The notes under the pieces are model-generated. The model had not been told where the DNA came from, did no database searches, and saw nothing but the letters and a program-made list of their open reading frames with translations. Positions 51,075 through 59,100 of a DNA stretch of 64,000 nt are shown here, piece by piece. This DNA comes from Streptomyces olivaceus. Lineage in GTDB: Bacteria; Actinomycetota; Actinomycetes; Streptomycetales; Streptomycetaceae. The DNA is taken from positions 1 to 64,000 of the forward strand of contig NZ_JOFH01000001.1 in assembly GCF_000721235.1 (NCBI RefSeq), written 5' to 3'. Position numbers and translations under genes: made by a program. Each line of letters starts with the position of its first letter. Within the stretch, counting starts at the first letter, position 1.

Positions 51075-52682
51075 ATGGGCTGGGCACAGGTCTCCACACA
51101 GGGGCTGCTCGCCGGACGGTACCGCCTGTTCGAGGTGGTCCACCGCGAGACGAACCGCGTCTCCTGGTCGGGCGAGGACGCGGAGACCGGCCGGCCGTGC
51201 CTGGTCACGGGGGTGGGACTCCCCGAGGACCGGCCGGGCGGGGCCGCCTCCCGGGCCGCCGCCCGGGTGCTGCGCACCGGTTCGGCCGTGGCCTCGCTCT
51301 GTCCCGGGCGCGTCGCCCCGGTCGTCGACGCGGTGGTGGCGGACGGCAGCCTGTGGACGGTGACCGGGCGGGAGGGTGGCGTGCCGCTGGGCGGCCTCCT
51401 GGACCGGCACGGCGCGTTCGGCCATGTGCGGGCGGCGCGCGTCGCGCTGGAACTGCTGGCCGTACTGGAGGCGGCCCACGGCCAGGGCATCACACACGGG
51501 GAACTCAGCCCCGGACAGGTGTTCGTGCGCGACGACGGGTCGGTCGTCGTCACCGGCTTCGGCCTGGCCGGCACGACGCTCGCCCCGCGGCTCGCCGCCC
51601 CCGCGTACGCCTCGCCCGAGCAGGCCCGCGACGAGCGCATCGGTCCGTCGGCCGACCTGTGGACGCTGGGCGCGCTGCTGTACACGATGGTCGAGAGACG
51701 TCCCCCGTTCCGTGACCGCGGCCGGCCCGAGGCGACGCTGCGGGGCGTGGACCGGCTGCCGCTGCGCGCGCCGGTGCGTGCCGGGCCGCTTTCCCGGGCC
51801 GTGCAGGGCCTGCTGCGCAAGGACTACCGGGAGCGGCTGACCCGGCCGGTGGTGCGCGCGGCGCTCACCCGGGTGCTCGCGGAGGGTTCCGAGGCGGAAG
51901 TGGGCCCGGTGCCCCGGCCGCGACCCAGCGGAGCGTACGCCGGCGCACTCGGCGCGGTCCACTCCTGGGGCAGGCGCGGCACGGTCGCCGGGACCGCCCT
52001 GGCGCTGGTCACGGTCACGGCCGCCGCCCTGGCCGCCGCCCAGGGGACGTCGGGCCCGGACGACGGGCCCGCCACGGACGCGGGGCGGCGCCCCTCGGCC
52101 CCCGCGTCCCCGCCCGCCGAGGCGAGCCCCACGGCTCCCCCGTCCTCGTCCCCGCCTGCCGCCTCGTCCCCGCCTGCCGCCTCCGGTCCCGCGCCGTCGC
52201 GGCCGGGCGGCACCGTGCCCGCCGGGTTCCGCCGCTACGACGCGCCGGAGGGCTTCTCCGTCGCCCTGCCCGGCGGCTGGCGGCGACTGGACACCTCGCG
52301 CGCGCCGGGCGGGGCGTACCGGGTCGTCTTCGGCGCGTCGGGCGATCCGCGCACCCTCGTGGTCACCTACAGCAGCCGCGCGGGCGCGGACCCGGTGGCG
52401 GTGTGGCGCGACGACGTCGAACCCGGCCTGGCCCGCCGGCACGGCTACCGGCGGATCGGCGCGATCCGGGCGACGACGTACCAGGGCCGGGAGGCGGCCG
52501 ACATGGAGTGGGTCGCCCGGGCCGACGGTGCCCGGGTCCGTACCTTCGGACGCGGCTACCTCCTCGGCGGCGGGCGCAGCTTCTCGCTGCGCTGGACGAC
52601 CTTGGCCGGAGACTGGGCGGACCCCGGCAACGAGCGGGCACTCGCCGCGTTCCTCGCGACGTTCCGGGAGCGGCGGGACTGA
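51075..52682 (+). CDS. Membrane-anchored Ser/Thr pseudokinase with extracytoplasmic domain
   Basis: A 535-residue protein with an N-terminal Hanks-type kinase fold (about 10-275), one transmembrane helix (about 299-320), a Pro/Ser/Ala linker (about 325-380) and a C-terminal outer domain (about 385-535). The catalytic loop reads HGELSPGQVF near 140 where active kinases have HRDLKPxN, and the DFG triplet reads GFG near 161. No VAIK-type lysine is seen in CLVTGVGLP. All three catalytic landmarks are therefore altered, so a regulatory or scaffolding role is likely. YASPEQARDERIGPSADLW near 176 keeps the fold identifiable. ATG 51075 has GAGGG six bases upstream; ATG 51069 is in frame. Confidence 0.85.
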   Translation: MGWAQVSTQGLLAGRYRLFEVVHRETNRVSWSGEDAETGRPCLVTGVGLPEDRPGGAASRAAARVLRTGSAVASLCPGRVAPVVDAVVADGSLWTVTGREGGVPLGGLLDRHGAFGHVRAARVALELLAVLEAAHGQGITHGELSPGQVFVRDDGSVVVTGFGLAGTTLAPRLAAPAYASPEQARDERIGPSADLWTLGALLYTMVERRPPFRDRGRPEATLRGVDRLPLRAPVRAGPLSRAVQGLLRKDYRERLTRPVVRAALTRVLAEGSEAEVGPVPRPRPSGAYAGALGAVHSWGRRGTVAGTALALVTVTAAALAAAQGTSGPDDGPATDAGRRPSAPASPPAEASPTAPPSSSPPAASSPPAASGPAPSRPGGTVPAGFRRYDAPEGFSVALPGGWRRLDTSRAPGGAYRVVFGASGDPRTLVVTYSSRAGADPVAVWRDDVEPGLARRHGYRRIGAIRATTYQGREAADMEWVARADGARVRTFGRGYLLGGGRSFSLRWTTLAGDWADPGNERALAAFLATFRERRD

Positions 52683-52741
52683 GGCCGGGCGTACCGGGTC
52701 TGCCGCCGTTTTCGCTCGGCCGGGGCGGGGACTCGCCCGGT

Positions 52742-53716
52742 ATGGTGCAAATCGGATACACGATGATGACCGAGCAGGCCGGCCCCCGTGAGCTGGTCGG
52801 CCATCTGGTGCGGGCCGAGGAGGTGGGGTTCGACTTCTCGGTGACCTCGGACCACTACTTCCCGTGGCTGCGCTCGCAGGGCCACGCGCCCTACGCGTGG
52901 AGCGTGCTCGGCGCGGCGGCCCAGGCGACCTCCCGCATCCCGCTGATGACGTACGTGACGTGCCCGACGTTCCGCTACCACCCGGCGGTGGTGGCGCAGA
53001 AGGCGGCGACCCTGCAACTGCTGTCCGAGGGCCGCTTCCGGCTCGGGCTCGGCTCCGGCGAGAACCTCAACGAGCACGTGGTGGGCGGCGGCTGGCCCTC
53101 GGCCGACGTGCGGCACGAGATGCTCCGGGAGGCCGTGGAGATCATCCGCGGCCTCTTCGGGGGCAAGCACGTGAACCACCGCGGCACGCACTTCGACGTG
53201 GAGTCGGCCCGGCTGTGGGACCTTCCCGAGACCGCGCCGCCCATCGGGATCGCCGTCTCGGGGGAGCAGTCCTGCAGGCTGGCCGGCGAACTCGCCGACC
53301 TGGTGATCGCGACCGAGCCCAAGGCCGGGCTGATCGAGTCCTTCGACCGGCACGGCGGCGCGGGCAAGCCGAGGGTGGGCCAACTGCCCGTGTCCTACGA
53401 TCCGGACCGCAAGGCCGCGATCGAGCGCGCCCACGCGCAGTTCCGCTGGTTCGGCAGCGGCTGGAAGGTCAACTCCGAGCTGCCGCACCCGGACGCCTTC
53501 GACGCGGCGACGCAGTTCGTCACCCCGGACGACGTGGCCGCGTCGATCCCCTGCGGCGACGACCCGGAGGCGTTCGTCGAGGCCGTACGCCCGTATGCCG
53601 AGGCCGGGTTCACGGAGGTCGCTCTGGTGCAGATCGGCGGCGAGTCCCAACCGGCCTTCCTGGACTGGTCCGAGAAGACCCTGCTCCCCGCGCTGCGCGA
53701 GGCGCTGGGCCGGTAA
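52742..53716 (+). CDS. LLM-class F420-dependent oxidoreductase
   Basis: A 324-residue TIM-barrel protein of the luciferase-like monooxygenase superfamily. FDFSVTSDHYFPWLRSQGHA near residue 30 is the typical F420-dependent glucose-6-phosphate-dehydrogenase-like motif, and RFRLGLGSGENLNEHVVGGG near 98 contacts the cofactor phosphate. It probably uses F420 to oxidise or reduce a small substrate not identifiable here. No good ribosome-binding site precedes ATG 52742, so the transcript may be leaderless or translation coupled to the gene before. Confidence 0.88.
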   Translation: MVQIGYTMMTEQAGPRELVGHLVRAEEVGFDFSVTSDHYFPWLRSQGHAPYAWSVLGAAAQATSRIPLMTYVTCPTFRYHPAVVAQKAATLQLLSEGRFRLGLGSGENLNEHVVGGGWPSADVRHEMLREAVEIIRGLFGGKHVNHRGTHFDVESARLWDLPETAPPIGIAVSGEQSCRLAGELADLVIATEPKAGLIESFDRHGGAGKPRVGQLPVSYDPDRKAAIERAHAQFRWFGSGWKVNSELPHPDAFDAATQFVTPDDVAASIPCGDDPEAFVEAVRPYAEAGFTEVALVQIGGESQPAFLDWSEKTLLPALREALGR

Positions 53717-53764
53717 GGGTGCGGCGGACGGGGCGCGGGACGGACGAATCACCCGTCCGCCCGG

Positions 53765-53788
53765 GCATCTTGGCGCCGGGCGGGGTAC
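53765..53788 (+). promoter_or_regulatory. Candidate SigB-type promoter for the SsgA-like gene
   Basis: GCAT (53765-53768), 14 bases, then GGGTAC (53783-53788), a full match to GNNT-N14-16-GGGTAY, 34 bases before the GTG start. A perfect 12-bp palindrome TAGAG-GG-CTCTA (53789-53800) follows immediately and would cover the transcription start. Confidence 0.55.
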
Positions 53789-53822
53789 TAGAGGGCTCTA
53801 CGTCCGTCCCGCTGGAGGCCCC

Positions 53823-54251
53823 GTGAACGCAGCCGTGCACAAGACCCTCGTCGTGCAGCTCCAGGCGGGCGAGACCGCCGACCGCTTCCCCGTGCTCGCC
53901 CACCTGGGCTACGACGCGGCGGACCCGTTCGCGCTCACCGTGGTCTTCAGCCACGACGGACGGGTGCTGGCCCGCTGGACGCTGGACCGGGAGATGGTGG
54001 GCGAGGGTCTCACCCGCCCGGTCGGCGCGGGGGACGTGCGGCTGCGGCCGGAATCGCACGGCATGTGGGAGGAACTGCGCGTCGAGCTGCTGGGCGACGA
54101 CCACTCCGACGGAGTACGGCACCACGCCGTGGTGTTCGTGTGGGCGGCCGCCGTCGAGGCCTTTCTGCGGGAGACGCACGCGGTGGTCCCGCCGGGCGAG
54201 GAGGAGGTCGGTGTCGACGACTTCCTGGCGGCGCTGGCGGCCGAGGGCTGA
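53823..54251 (+). CDS. SsgA-like (SALP) sporulation/cell-division regulator
   Basis: A 142-residue protein of the SsgA-like family, found only in sporulating actinomycetes, where members guide septum placement and cell-wall remodelling. LGYDAADPFALTVVFSHDG near residue 28, EGLTRPVGAGDVRLRP near 61, and FLRETHAVVPPGEE near 115 are the three conserved blocks. GTG 53823 follows GGAGG. The SigB-type promoter just upstream suggests that it responds to stress or development through a SigB-family factor. It is not clearly SsgA or SsgB itself. Confidence 0.85.
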   Translation: MNAAVHKTLVVQLQAGETADRFPVLAHLGYDAADPFALTVVFSHDGRVLARWTLDREMVGEGLTRPVGAGDVRLRPESHGMWEELRVELLGDDHSDGVRHHAVVFVWAAAVEAFLRETHAVVPPGEEEVGVDDFLAALAAEG

Positions 54252-54268
54252 GCGGGCCGCGCCGGCCC

Positions 54269-54772
54269 TCAACGCTCGGTGTGACGGTACCGGGTCCACA
54301 GCGGGAGCCCGAACCAGCACAGCAGGTACCAGACCACCACGCCCGTGACCAGGTAGGGCACGAAGCCGTCGTGGGTGGCGACGCGCAGGATGAGCAGTAG
54401 CGAGCAGGCGGTGGTGGCGAGCAGCAGCACCAGGCCCAGGACGGTCAGCCGGGACGCCCAGCGCACCGCCTGGGGCTTCACCCGCCGCCCGGAGACGAGG
54501 CGGTGCAGGGAGACCGGTCCTATCAGGGCGCCGGTGGTGACGGCGCCGAGGACCACCGTGATCAGGTAGATCGTCTGGTCGGTGTCGGACAGGCGCTCGT
54601 ACTTGGGCTGGAAGACGACCGTGAGCAGGAAGCCGAACAGGATCTGGACGCCCATCTGCGCGACCCGGACTTCCTGGATGAGCTCCGTCCACATCCGGTC
54701 GGCGCGCTCCTCCTCGGTCTCGTTGCGCCCCCTGCGCCGGCCCTCGTCCTCAGCCGTGCCCGAGTTGCCCAC
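54269..54772 (-). CDS. DUF6328 family membrane protein
   Basis: A 167-residue protein with a charged N-terminus (NETEEERADRMWTELIQEVR, residues 17-36) and four predicted transmembrane helices. QMGVQILFGFLLTVVFQPKY near 40 and DQTIYLITVVLGAVTTGALI near 65 are the landmarks of the DUF6328 family. Function is unknown. It converges on the SsgA-like gene and is divergent from the hypothetical gene at 54944. Confidence 0.85.
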   Translation of the reverse strand: MGNSGTAEDEGRRRGRNETEEERADRMWTELIQEVRVAQMGVQILFGFLLTVVFQPKYERLSDTDQTIYLITVVLGAVTTGALIGPVSLHRLVSGRRVKPQAVRWASRLTVLGLVLLLATTACSLLLILRVATHDGFVPYLVTGVVVWYLLCWFGLPLWTRYRHTER

Positions 54773-54807
54773 TCTTCCTCCCGGTGGCCGTCGGTGCGTC
54801 CTCTTCC

Positions 54808-54855
54808 CTGTTCCCGGGATCCCCGGTCCCAGACGGCCGGGGATCCCGGGAACAG
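54808..54855. repeat. Perfect 19-bp inverted repeat in a divergent intergenic region
   Basis: CTGTTCCCGGGATCCCCGG (54808-54826) is exactly complementary to 54837-54855, with a ten-base loop. It lies upstream of both flanking genes rather than after one, so it is not an ordinary terminator. Confidence 0.85.
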
Positions 54856-54881
54856 ACGCCGCGCCGGGACGGCGGCGCCCG

Positions 54882-54906
54882 GTTTGGGTGACGAGGGGGC
54901 GGTTAC
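54882..54906 (+). promoter_or_regulatory. SigB-type promoter candidate with one mismatch
   Basis: GTTT (54882-54885), 15 bases, then GGTTAC (54901-54906), which differs from GGGTAC at one base. It stands 38 bases before the hypothetical gene start at 54944. Confidence 0.4.
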
Positions 54907-54943
54907 ACGGCCGGGACCGACCGAGGCGCAGGAGGAACGCAGC

Positions 54944-55288
54944 ATGTCCGACACTCAGCTCACCGTGACGCTAAGCGGCGGCGGGATCGACGACGCGCGG
55001 GTGATCGTGCGCGCGCTGGAGGGGGTCTTCGGCACACCCGACGGCCTGCCCGCCGACGACCACGCGACGGTGCGCACCGCGACGTTCGACGCGCCGGCGA
55101 CGCCGCCGTCCCCGGCGGGGCGCACGGCCGGCGCGGCGCTGTCGGCGCCGGTGACGGTCACCGTCCAGGGCACGCCGCAGGCCGTCGAGGCGGCGAGCGA
55201 GACGCTGACGCACGCGTTCACCGCGCGGAACGAAGGGGCGGCCGCCGGCGACCAGGAGCGGGAGCGGCAGCTTCGCCTGGTGCCGTGA
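54944..55288 (+). CDS. Hypothetical protein
   Basis: A 114-residue protein that I do not recognise. It begins MSDTQLTVTLSGGGIDDARV, has an Ala/Pro-rich centre and a second beta-rich part (APVTVTVQGTPQAVEAASET near residue 68). No membrane segment, signal peptide or Cys. ATG 54944 has a strong ribosome-binding site (GGAGGA). A possible SigB-type promoter precedes it. Confidence 0.75.
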   Translation: MSDTQLTVTLSGGGIDDARVIVRALEGVFGTPDGLPADDHATVRTATFDAPATPPSPAGRTAGAALSAPVTVTVQGTPQAVEAASETLTHAFTARNEGAAAGDQERERQLRLVP

Positions 55289-55305
55289 GACGGCCGCACG
55301 CCGTC
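55289..55305. terminator. Short hairpin between convergent genes
   Basis: GACGGC-CGCAC-GCCGTC lies in the 25-base gap between the hypothetical gene and the convergent aldo/keto reductase gene. Weak; position is the main support. Confidence 0.35.
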
Positions 55306-55313
55306 GACCGGTC

Positions 55314-56297
55314 CTACCAGCGGCTCTCGACCTGGTCCTTGATCCGGCGGTCGTAGAGGTCGCGGACGGCCGCGAGCGTCTGCTCGGACAGCTCCGGCAG
55401 CCGGGCGGCGTCCGTGTTGGCGCGCGCCTGCTCGGGCGAGCGGGCGCCGGGGATCACCGTGGTCACGCCGGGCTGCTGGACGATCCAGCGCAGCGCCAGC
55501 TGGGCCGGGGTGTACCCCTCGGGGGCGAGCGCGGCGAACTCCGTCGCGGCCTCCACCCCGGTGGCGAAGTCGACGCCGGAGAAGGTCTCGCCCTGGTCGA
55601 AGGCCTCGCCGTGCCGGTTGAAGTTCCGGTGGTCGTTGGCCGCGAAGACCGTGTCGCCGGTGTACTTGCCGGTCAGCAGGCCGGAGGCGAGCGGCACCCG
55701 GGCGATGATGCCGACGCCGGCCGCCCGGGCGGCCGGCAGGACCTCGCGCAGCGGCTTCATGCGGAACGGGTTGAGGATGATCTGGACGCTCGCGACGCCC
55801 GGCCGCGCGATCGCGGTCAGCGCCTCGGCGCAGGTCTCGACGCTGACGCCGTACGCGGCGACGCGCTCCTCCTCGACGAGGGTGTCCAGGGCGTCGAACA
55901 CCTCGTCGGTGGAGTAGACGGGCGTCGGCGGGCAGTGCAGCTGCACGAGGTCGAGGCGGTCGACGCCGAGGTTGCGGCGCGAACGGTCGTTCCACTCCCG
56001 GAAGTTGTCCAGCACGTAGTTCTGCGGGATCTGGTCGACCCGGCGGCCCATCTTGGTGGCGACCAGCACGTGCAGGTCGGGGCGGCTCGCGAGGAAGGTC
56101 GCGATGGTCTGCTCGCTGCGCCCGTCGCCGTAGACGTCGGCGGTGTCGAAGAAGGTCACCCCCGACTCGGCCGCCGCCTCCAGGACCGTGAGGGCCTCCT
56201 TGTCGTCGACGTCTCCCCAGTCGGCACCCAGCTGCCAGGTGCCGAGGCCGATCACCGACGCGTGCTGGTCAGACCTGTCGAAAGTGCGCTCGTCCAT
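55314..56297 (-). CDS. Aldo/keto reductase
   Basis: A 327-residue NADPH-dependent aldo/keto reductase of the YajO/general-stress type. The catalytic Asp and Tyr are in FFDTADVYGDGRSEQ near residue 48, Lys in LVATKMGRRVD near 80 and His in DLVQLHCPP near 117. GVTTVIPGARSPEQARANTD near 277 binds the NADPH 2-phosphate. Substrate unknown. ATG 56297 starts four bases after the stop of the flavin monooxygenase, so the two form an operon. Confidence 0.9.
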   Translation of the reverse strand: MDERTFDRSDQHASVIGLGTWQLGADWGDVDDKEALTVLEAAAESGVTFFDTADVYGDGRSEQTIATFLASRPDLHVLVATKMGRRVDQIPQNYVLDNFREWNDRSRRNLGVDRLDLVQLHCPPTPVYSTDEVFDALDTLVEEERVAAYGVSVETCAEALTAIARPGVASVQIILNPFRMKPLREVLPAARAAGVGIIARVPLASGLLTGKYTGDTVFAANDHRNFNRHGEAFDQGETFSGVDFATGVEAATEFAALAPEGYTPAQLALRWIVQQPGVTTVIPGARSPEQARANTDAARLPELSEQTLAAVRDLYDRRIKDQVESRW

Positions 56298-56301
56298 GGC
56301 G

Positions 56302-57516
56302 TCAGTCTGTCATGCGCCGGTCCGCCGTCCGCTGCGCGGCCCGTGCCAGACGCGGGCCGAGACGGCGCTTGAGCGTGCGCAGCACCTCCAGGCGGCTCAC
56401 CCCCTGGTCGAGGCGGTGGTACAGGCGGGGCGGGACGTACGGCAGCAGCGGCGAGTGGCGCTGGCCGAGCAGGGCGAACATCGTCCGCGGGGGGAGGTGG
56501 ATGTAGCGGGGCAGGTTCTCGTACCACCGGGCGCTGTACCGGGCGGCGCTCTGCACCGGCAGCAGGGCGGCCCGGCGTTCGCGCTCGTAGTGGGCGAGGG
56601 CGTCCGGGACGGTGCCGCGTTCGTGCAGGGCGGCGGCCAGCGCCATGGCGTCCTCCAGGGCGAGCGTGGTGCCGGCGCCGATGGAGTAGTGCGTGGTGTG
56701 GGCGGCGTCCCCGAGCAGGACGAGGTTGTCCCTGGACCAGGTGCGGTTGGTGACGGTGCGGAAGGTCTGCCACGGGGCGGCGGCGCGGCCCGCGGACCGC
56801 GCGGTGAGCGGGTGTCCGTCCAGCACGCCGGCGAGCAGCTTCTCCAGCAGGACCAGTGCTTCGGCCTCGTCGGCCCGGTCGAGGCCGAGGCCCCGCCAGG
56901 TCTCGGGCGCGCACTCGACGACGCAGGTGCTGCCGCCGGGCCCGAAGCCGTAGCCGTACGCCCAGACCCACCCGTGGCCGGTCTCGGCGAAGGCGAAGGT
57001 GAAGGCGTCGAAGACCTTGGTGGTGCCGAGCCACACGTAGTGGTTGCTCCCGTGCGCGATCTCGGTGCCGAAGTGGGCGGCGTGGCGGGTGCGCAGTGCG
57101 CTGCCCGCACCGTCGGCCGCGACCACGAGGTCGGCGGCGGGCGGGGCGTCGCCCGTGACGCCCTGCCCGTACCGCAGGTCCACACCCAGTGAGCGGGCGC
57201 GGGCGGCGAGGATCTCCAGGAGCCGGTGGCGGCCGATGCCGAAGCCCTCGTCGCCGCGGTGCCGGGTGGACCGGTCGCCGACGTGGGCGACGCCGTCCCG
57301 CCAGCGCACGGAGGACTCCTCCACTGCGCGGGCCGACTCGGGGTCGTGTTCCCGCAGACGGTCGAGGAGACCGCCCCAGTAGGTGACGCCCCAGCCGTAG
57401 GTGGAGCCCTCCGGGTCGCGTTCGTGAACGGTGATGTCGTGGGACGGGTCCCGCAGCTTCAGCAGGATCGACAGATACAGGCCGGCGGGCCCGCCGCCGA
57501 CGCAGGCGACCTTCAC
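56302..57516 (-). CDS. FAD-dependent aromatic monooxygenase (salicylyl-CoA 5-hydroxylase-like)
   Basis: A 404-residue flavoprotein hydroxylase. The FAD motif VACVGGGPAGLYLSILLKLR is at the N-terminus, LVVAADGAGSALRTRH near 128 is the NADPH/FAD motif, and LVLLGDAAHTTHYSIGAGTT near 270 is the FAD ribityl motif. YGWGVTYWGGLLDRLREHDP near 42 is characteristic of salicylyl-CoA 5-hydroxylase-type proteins, often found in aromatic degradation. No other degradation genes are adjacent. GTG 57516 is chosen over GTG 57522 because AGGGG is better spaced to it. Confidence 0.85.
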   Translation of the reverse strand: MKVACVGGGPAGLYLSILLKLRDPSHDITVHERDPEGSTYGWGVTYWGGLLDRLREHDPESARAVEESSVRWRDGVAHVGDRSTRHRGDEGFGIGRHRLLEILAARARSLGVDLRYGQGVTGDAPPAADLVVAADGAGSALRTRHAAHFGTEIAHGSNHYVWLGTTKVFDAFTFAFAETGHGWVWAYGYGFGPGGSTCVVECAPETWRGLGLDRADEAEALVLLEKLLAGVLDGHPLTARSAGRAAAPWQTFRTVTNRTWSRDNLVLLGDAAHTTHYSIGAGTTLALEDAMALAAALHERGTVPDALAHYERERRAALLPVQSAARYSARWYENLPRYIHLPPRTMFALLGQRHSPLLPYVPPRLYHRLDQGVSRLEVLRTLKRRLGPRLARAAQRTADRRMTD

Positions 57517-57611
57517 GCGCACCCCTGATACGTACTCGTCGTGACCGTGTGGAGACGCAGAGTAGCAAGGAGGTGGCGTCAGACCGCGCTACCCGGCCGG
57601 GGCCGGGCGGT

Positions 57612-58301
57612 TCATCCGGCGGCCGCGGTGCGGCACTCCGGGTGGCCCCAGCCCTGGTCGTTCTTGGCGATGGACTCGCCCGCCGCGTAGGAACGGCCGC
57701 ACAGGCAGCGTCCCGGGAACTTCGCCTTGATGGTGCGGGCGGAGGAACCGCCGCCCGCACGGGCCGTGTTCGCCTTGCGCCGGGGTGCCTTGCGGGCCGC
57801 CGGGACGTCCGGGGCGGGCGGCGGCTCCGGCGAGCCGAGGTCGCTGCCCGCGGATTCCTGGACCACGGCCGCCTGACTGGCGGCGCGGTCGGCAAAGTCG
57901 TTGAGCCGGTCGCCGTCGACCTGGTGGGCGGGGACGTAGCGGAACTCGACGGAGCGGTCCCCGAGCAGTTCGTCGATGCGCACGACCAGTTCCCGGTTGG
58001 CGACGGGCTTGCCCGCGGCCGTCTTCCAGCCGTTGCGCTTCCAGCCGGGCAGCCAGGTGGTGACGGCCTTCATCGCGTACTGCGAGTCCATGCGCACCTC
58101 CAGCGGTACGCCGGGGTCGGTGGACGCCAGCAGGCGCTCCAGCGCCGTGAGTTCGGCGATGTTGTTGGTGGCCCTGCCGAGCGGGCCCGCCTCCCAGCGC
58201 ACCGGGCTCTCCGTAGCGTCGGCCACCACCCAGGCCCAGCCGGCCGGACCCGGGTTTCCCTTCGAAGCCCCGTCGCACGCGGCCACCACACGTTCACGCA
58301 T
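57612..58301 (-). CDS. Ribonuclease H family protein with C-terminal Cys-rich extension
   Basis: A 229-residue protein. Residues 1-135 are a type 1 RNase H with all four acidic catalytic residues: Asp in AACDGASKGNPGPAG, Glu in NNIAELTALERLL near 48, Asp in VRMDSQYAMKAV near 70, and Asp in RLNDFADRAAS near 130 with His in VPAHQVDGD. It cleaves RNA in RNA-DNA hybrids. The C-terminal 95 residues hold a basic linker and a short Cys/His segment (GRCLCGRSYAAGESI, GWGHPECR) that may bind zinc or nucleic acid. ATG 58301 is used; ATG 58313 is in frame. Confidence 0.88.
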   Translation of the reverse strand: MRERVVAACDGASKGNPGPAGWAWVVADATESPVRWEAGPLGRATNNIAELTALERLLASTDPGVPLEVRMDSQYAMKAVTTWLPGWKRNGWKTAAGKPVANRELVVRIDELLGDRSVEFRYVPAHQVDGDRLNDFADRAASQAAVVQESAGSDLGSPEPPPAPDVPAARKAPRRKANTARAGGGSSARTIKAKFPGRCLCGRSYAAGESIAKNDQGWGHPECRTAAAG

Positions 58302-58352
58302 GCGCCCGATCATGCCATGGCCCGGCCGGGCGCCCCGACCCCGGTGGTCCGC

Positions 58353-58835
58353 TCAGTCTCCGGCGTACGCACGCTCCAGCGCCGCGATGTCGAGCTTGCC
58401 CATCGCCATCATGGCCTGGTTGGCGCGGGCCGCCCTGGCGGGGTCCGGGTCGCGGAACATCTCCTCCAGCCTGGCGGGGACGACCTGCCAGGACACGCCG
58501 AACCGGTCCTTGAGCCAGCCGCAGGGGCCCTCCGTGCCGCCGCCCTCGGTGAGCCTGGCCCAGTAGTGGTCGACCTCTTCCTGGTCGTCGCAGGTGATCT
58601 GGAAGGAGACCGCCTCGTTGAAGGTGAACTCGGGACCGCCGTTGAGCGCGACGAACTTCTGGCCGTTGGCCGTGAACTCGACGGTGAGGACGGTTCCGGC
58701 GGGCCGGTGTCCTCCCTCGGGGTAGCGGGAGACGGCGCCGACGCCGGAGTTCTTGAAGAGCGACACGTAGAAGTGCGCGGCCTCCTCCGCCTGGCCGTCG
58801 AACCAGAGACACGTGGTGAATCCGTCGGTGTTCAT
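58353..58835 (-). CDS. VOC-family protein (PhnB-like)
   Basis: A 160-residue glyoxalase-fold protein of the PhnB/3-demethylubiquinone-methyltransferase-like group. TTCLWFDGQAEEAAHFYVSL at the start, GQKFVALNGGPEFTFNEAVS near 60 and CGWLKDRFGVSWQVVPARLE near 108 are family landmarks. Most such proteins have no assigned reaction. ATG 58835 follows AGGAGG. It is divergent from clpP3. Confidence 0.9.
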   Translation of the reverse strand: MNTDGFTTCLWFDGQAEEAAHFYVSLFKNSGVGAVSRYPEGGHRPAGTVLTVEFTANGQKFVALNGGPEFTFNEAVSFQITCDDQEEVDHYWARLTEGGGTEGPCGWLKDRFGVSWQVVPARLEEMFRDPDPARAARANQAMMAMGKLDIAALERAYAGD

Positions 58836-58925
58836 GACTGCCTCCTGGGTGTGGAACCCGGTCACCACTGTCGACCGGCGCGGGCCGCGAAACTCATCGG
58901 TGCCGGGACGACGCGATCCGGGCTC

Positions 58926-58957
58926 CTCTGCCCGTGGCGAATCTGCCGCGGGCAGAG
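58926..58957. promoter_or_regulatory. Dyad upstream of clpP3, candidate PopR operator
   Basis: CTCTGCCCGTGG (58926-58937) and CCGCGGGCAGAG (58946-58957) are complementary at eleven of twelve positions, separated by eight bases. It lies 144 bases upstream of the clpP3 ATG, in the divergent region shared with the VOC gene. PopR is known to activate clpP3-clpP4 in Streptomyces; that it binds here is inferred. Confidence 0.45.
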
Positions 58958-59100
58958 AAGTCCCCGCCGGGGGCGCGGGCGGGCCGAGAGTGGGGGGAAC
59001 GGCGGCCCCGACCGCCGCGCACCACCTCCCGCACGGTCTTCCACCACCTTCCATCACCTTCACGACCTCCATGACCTTCACGACTCGACAAGGAGCGCCG

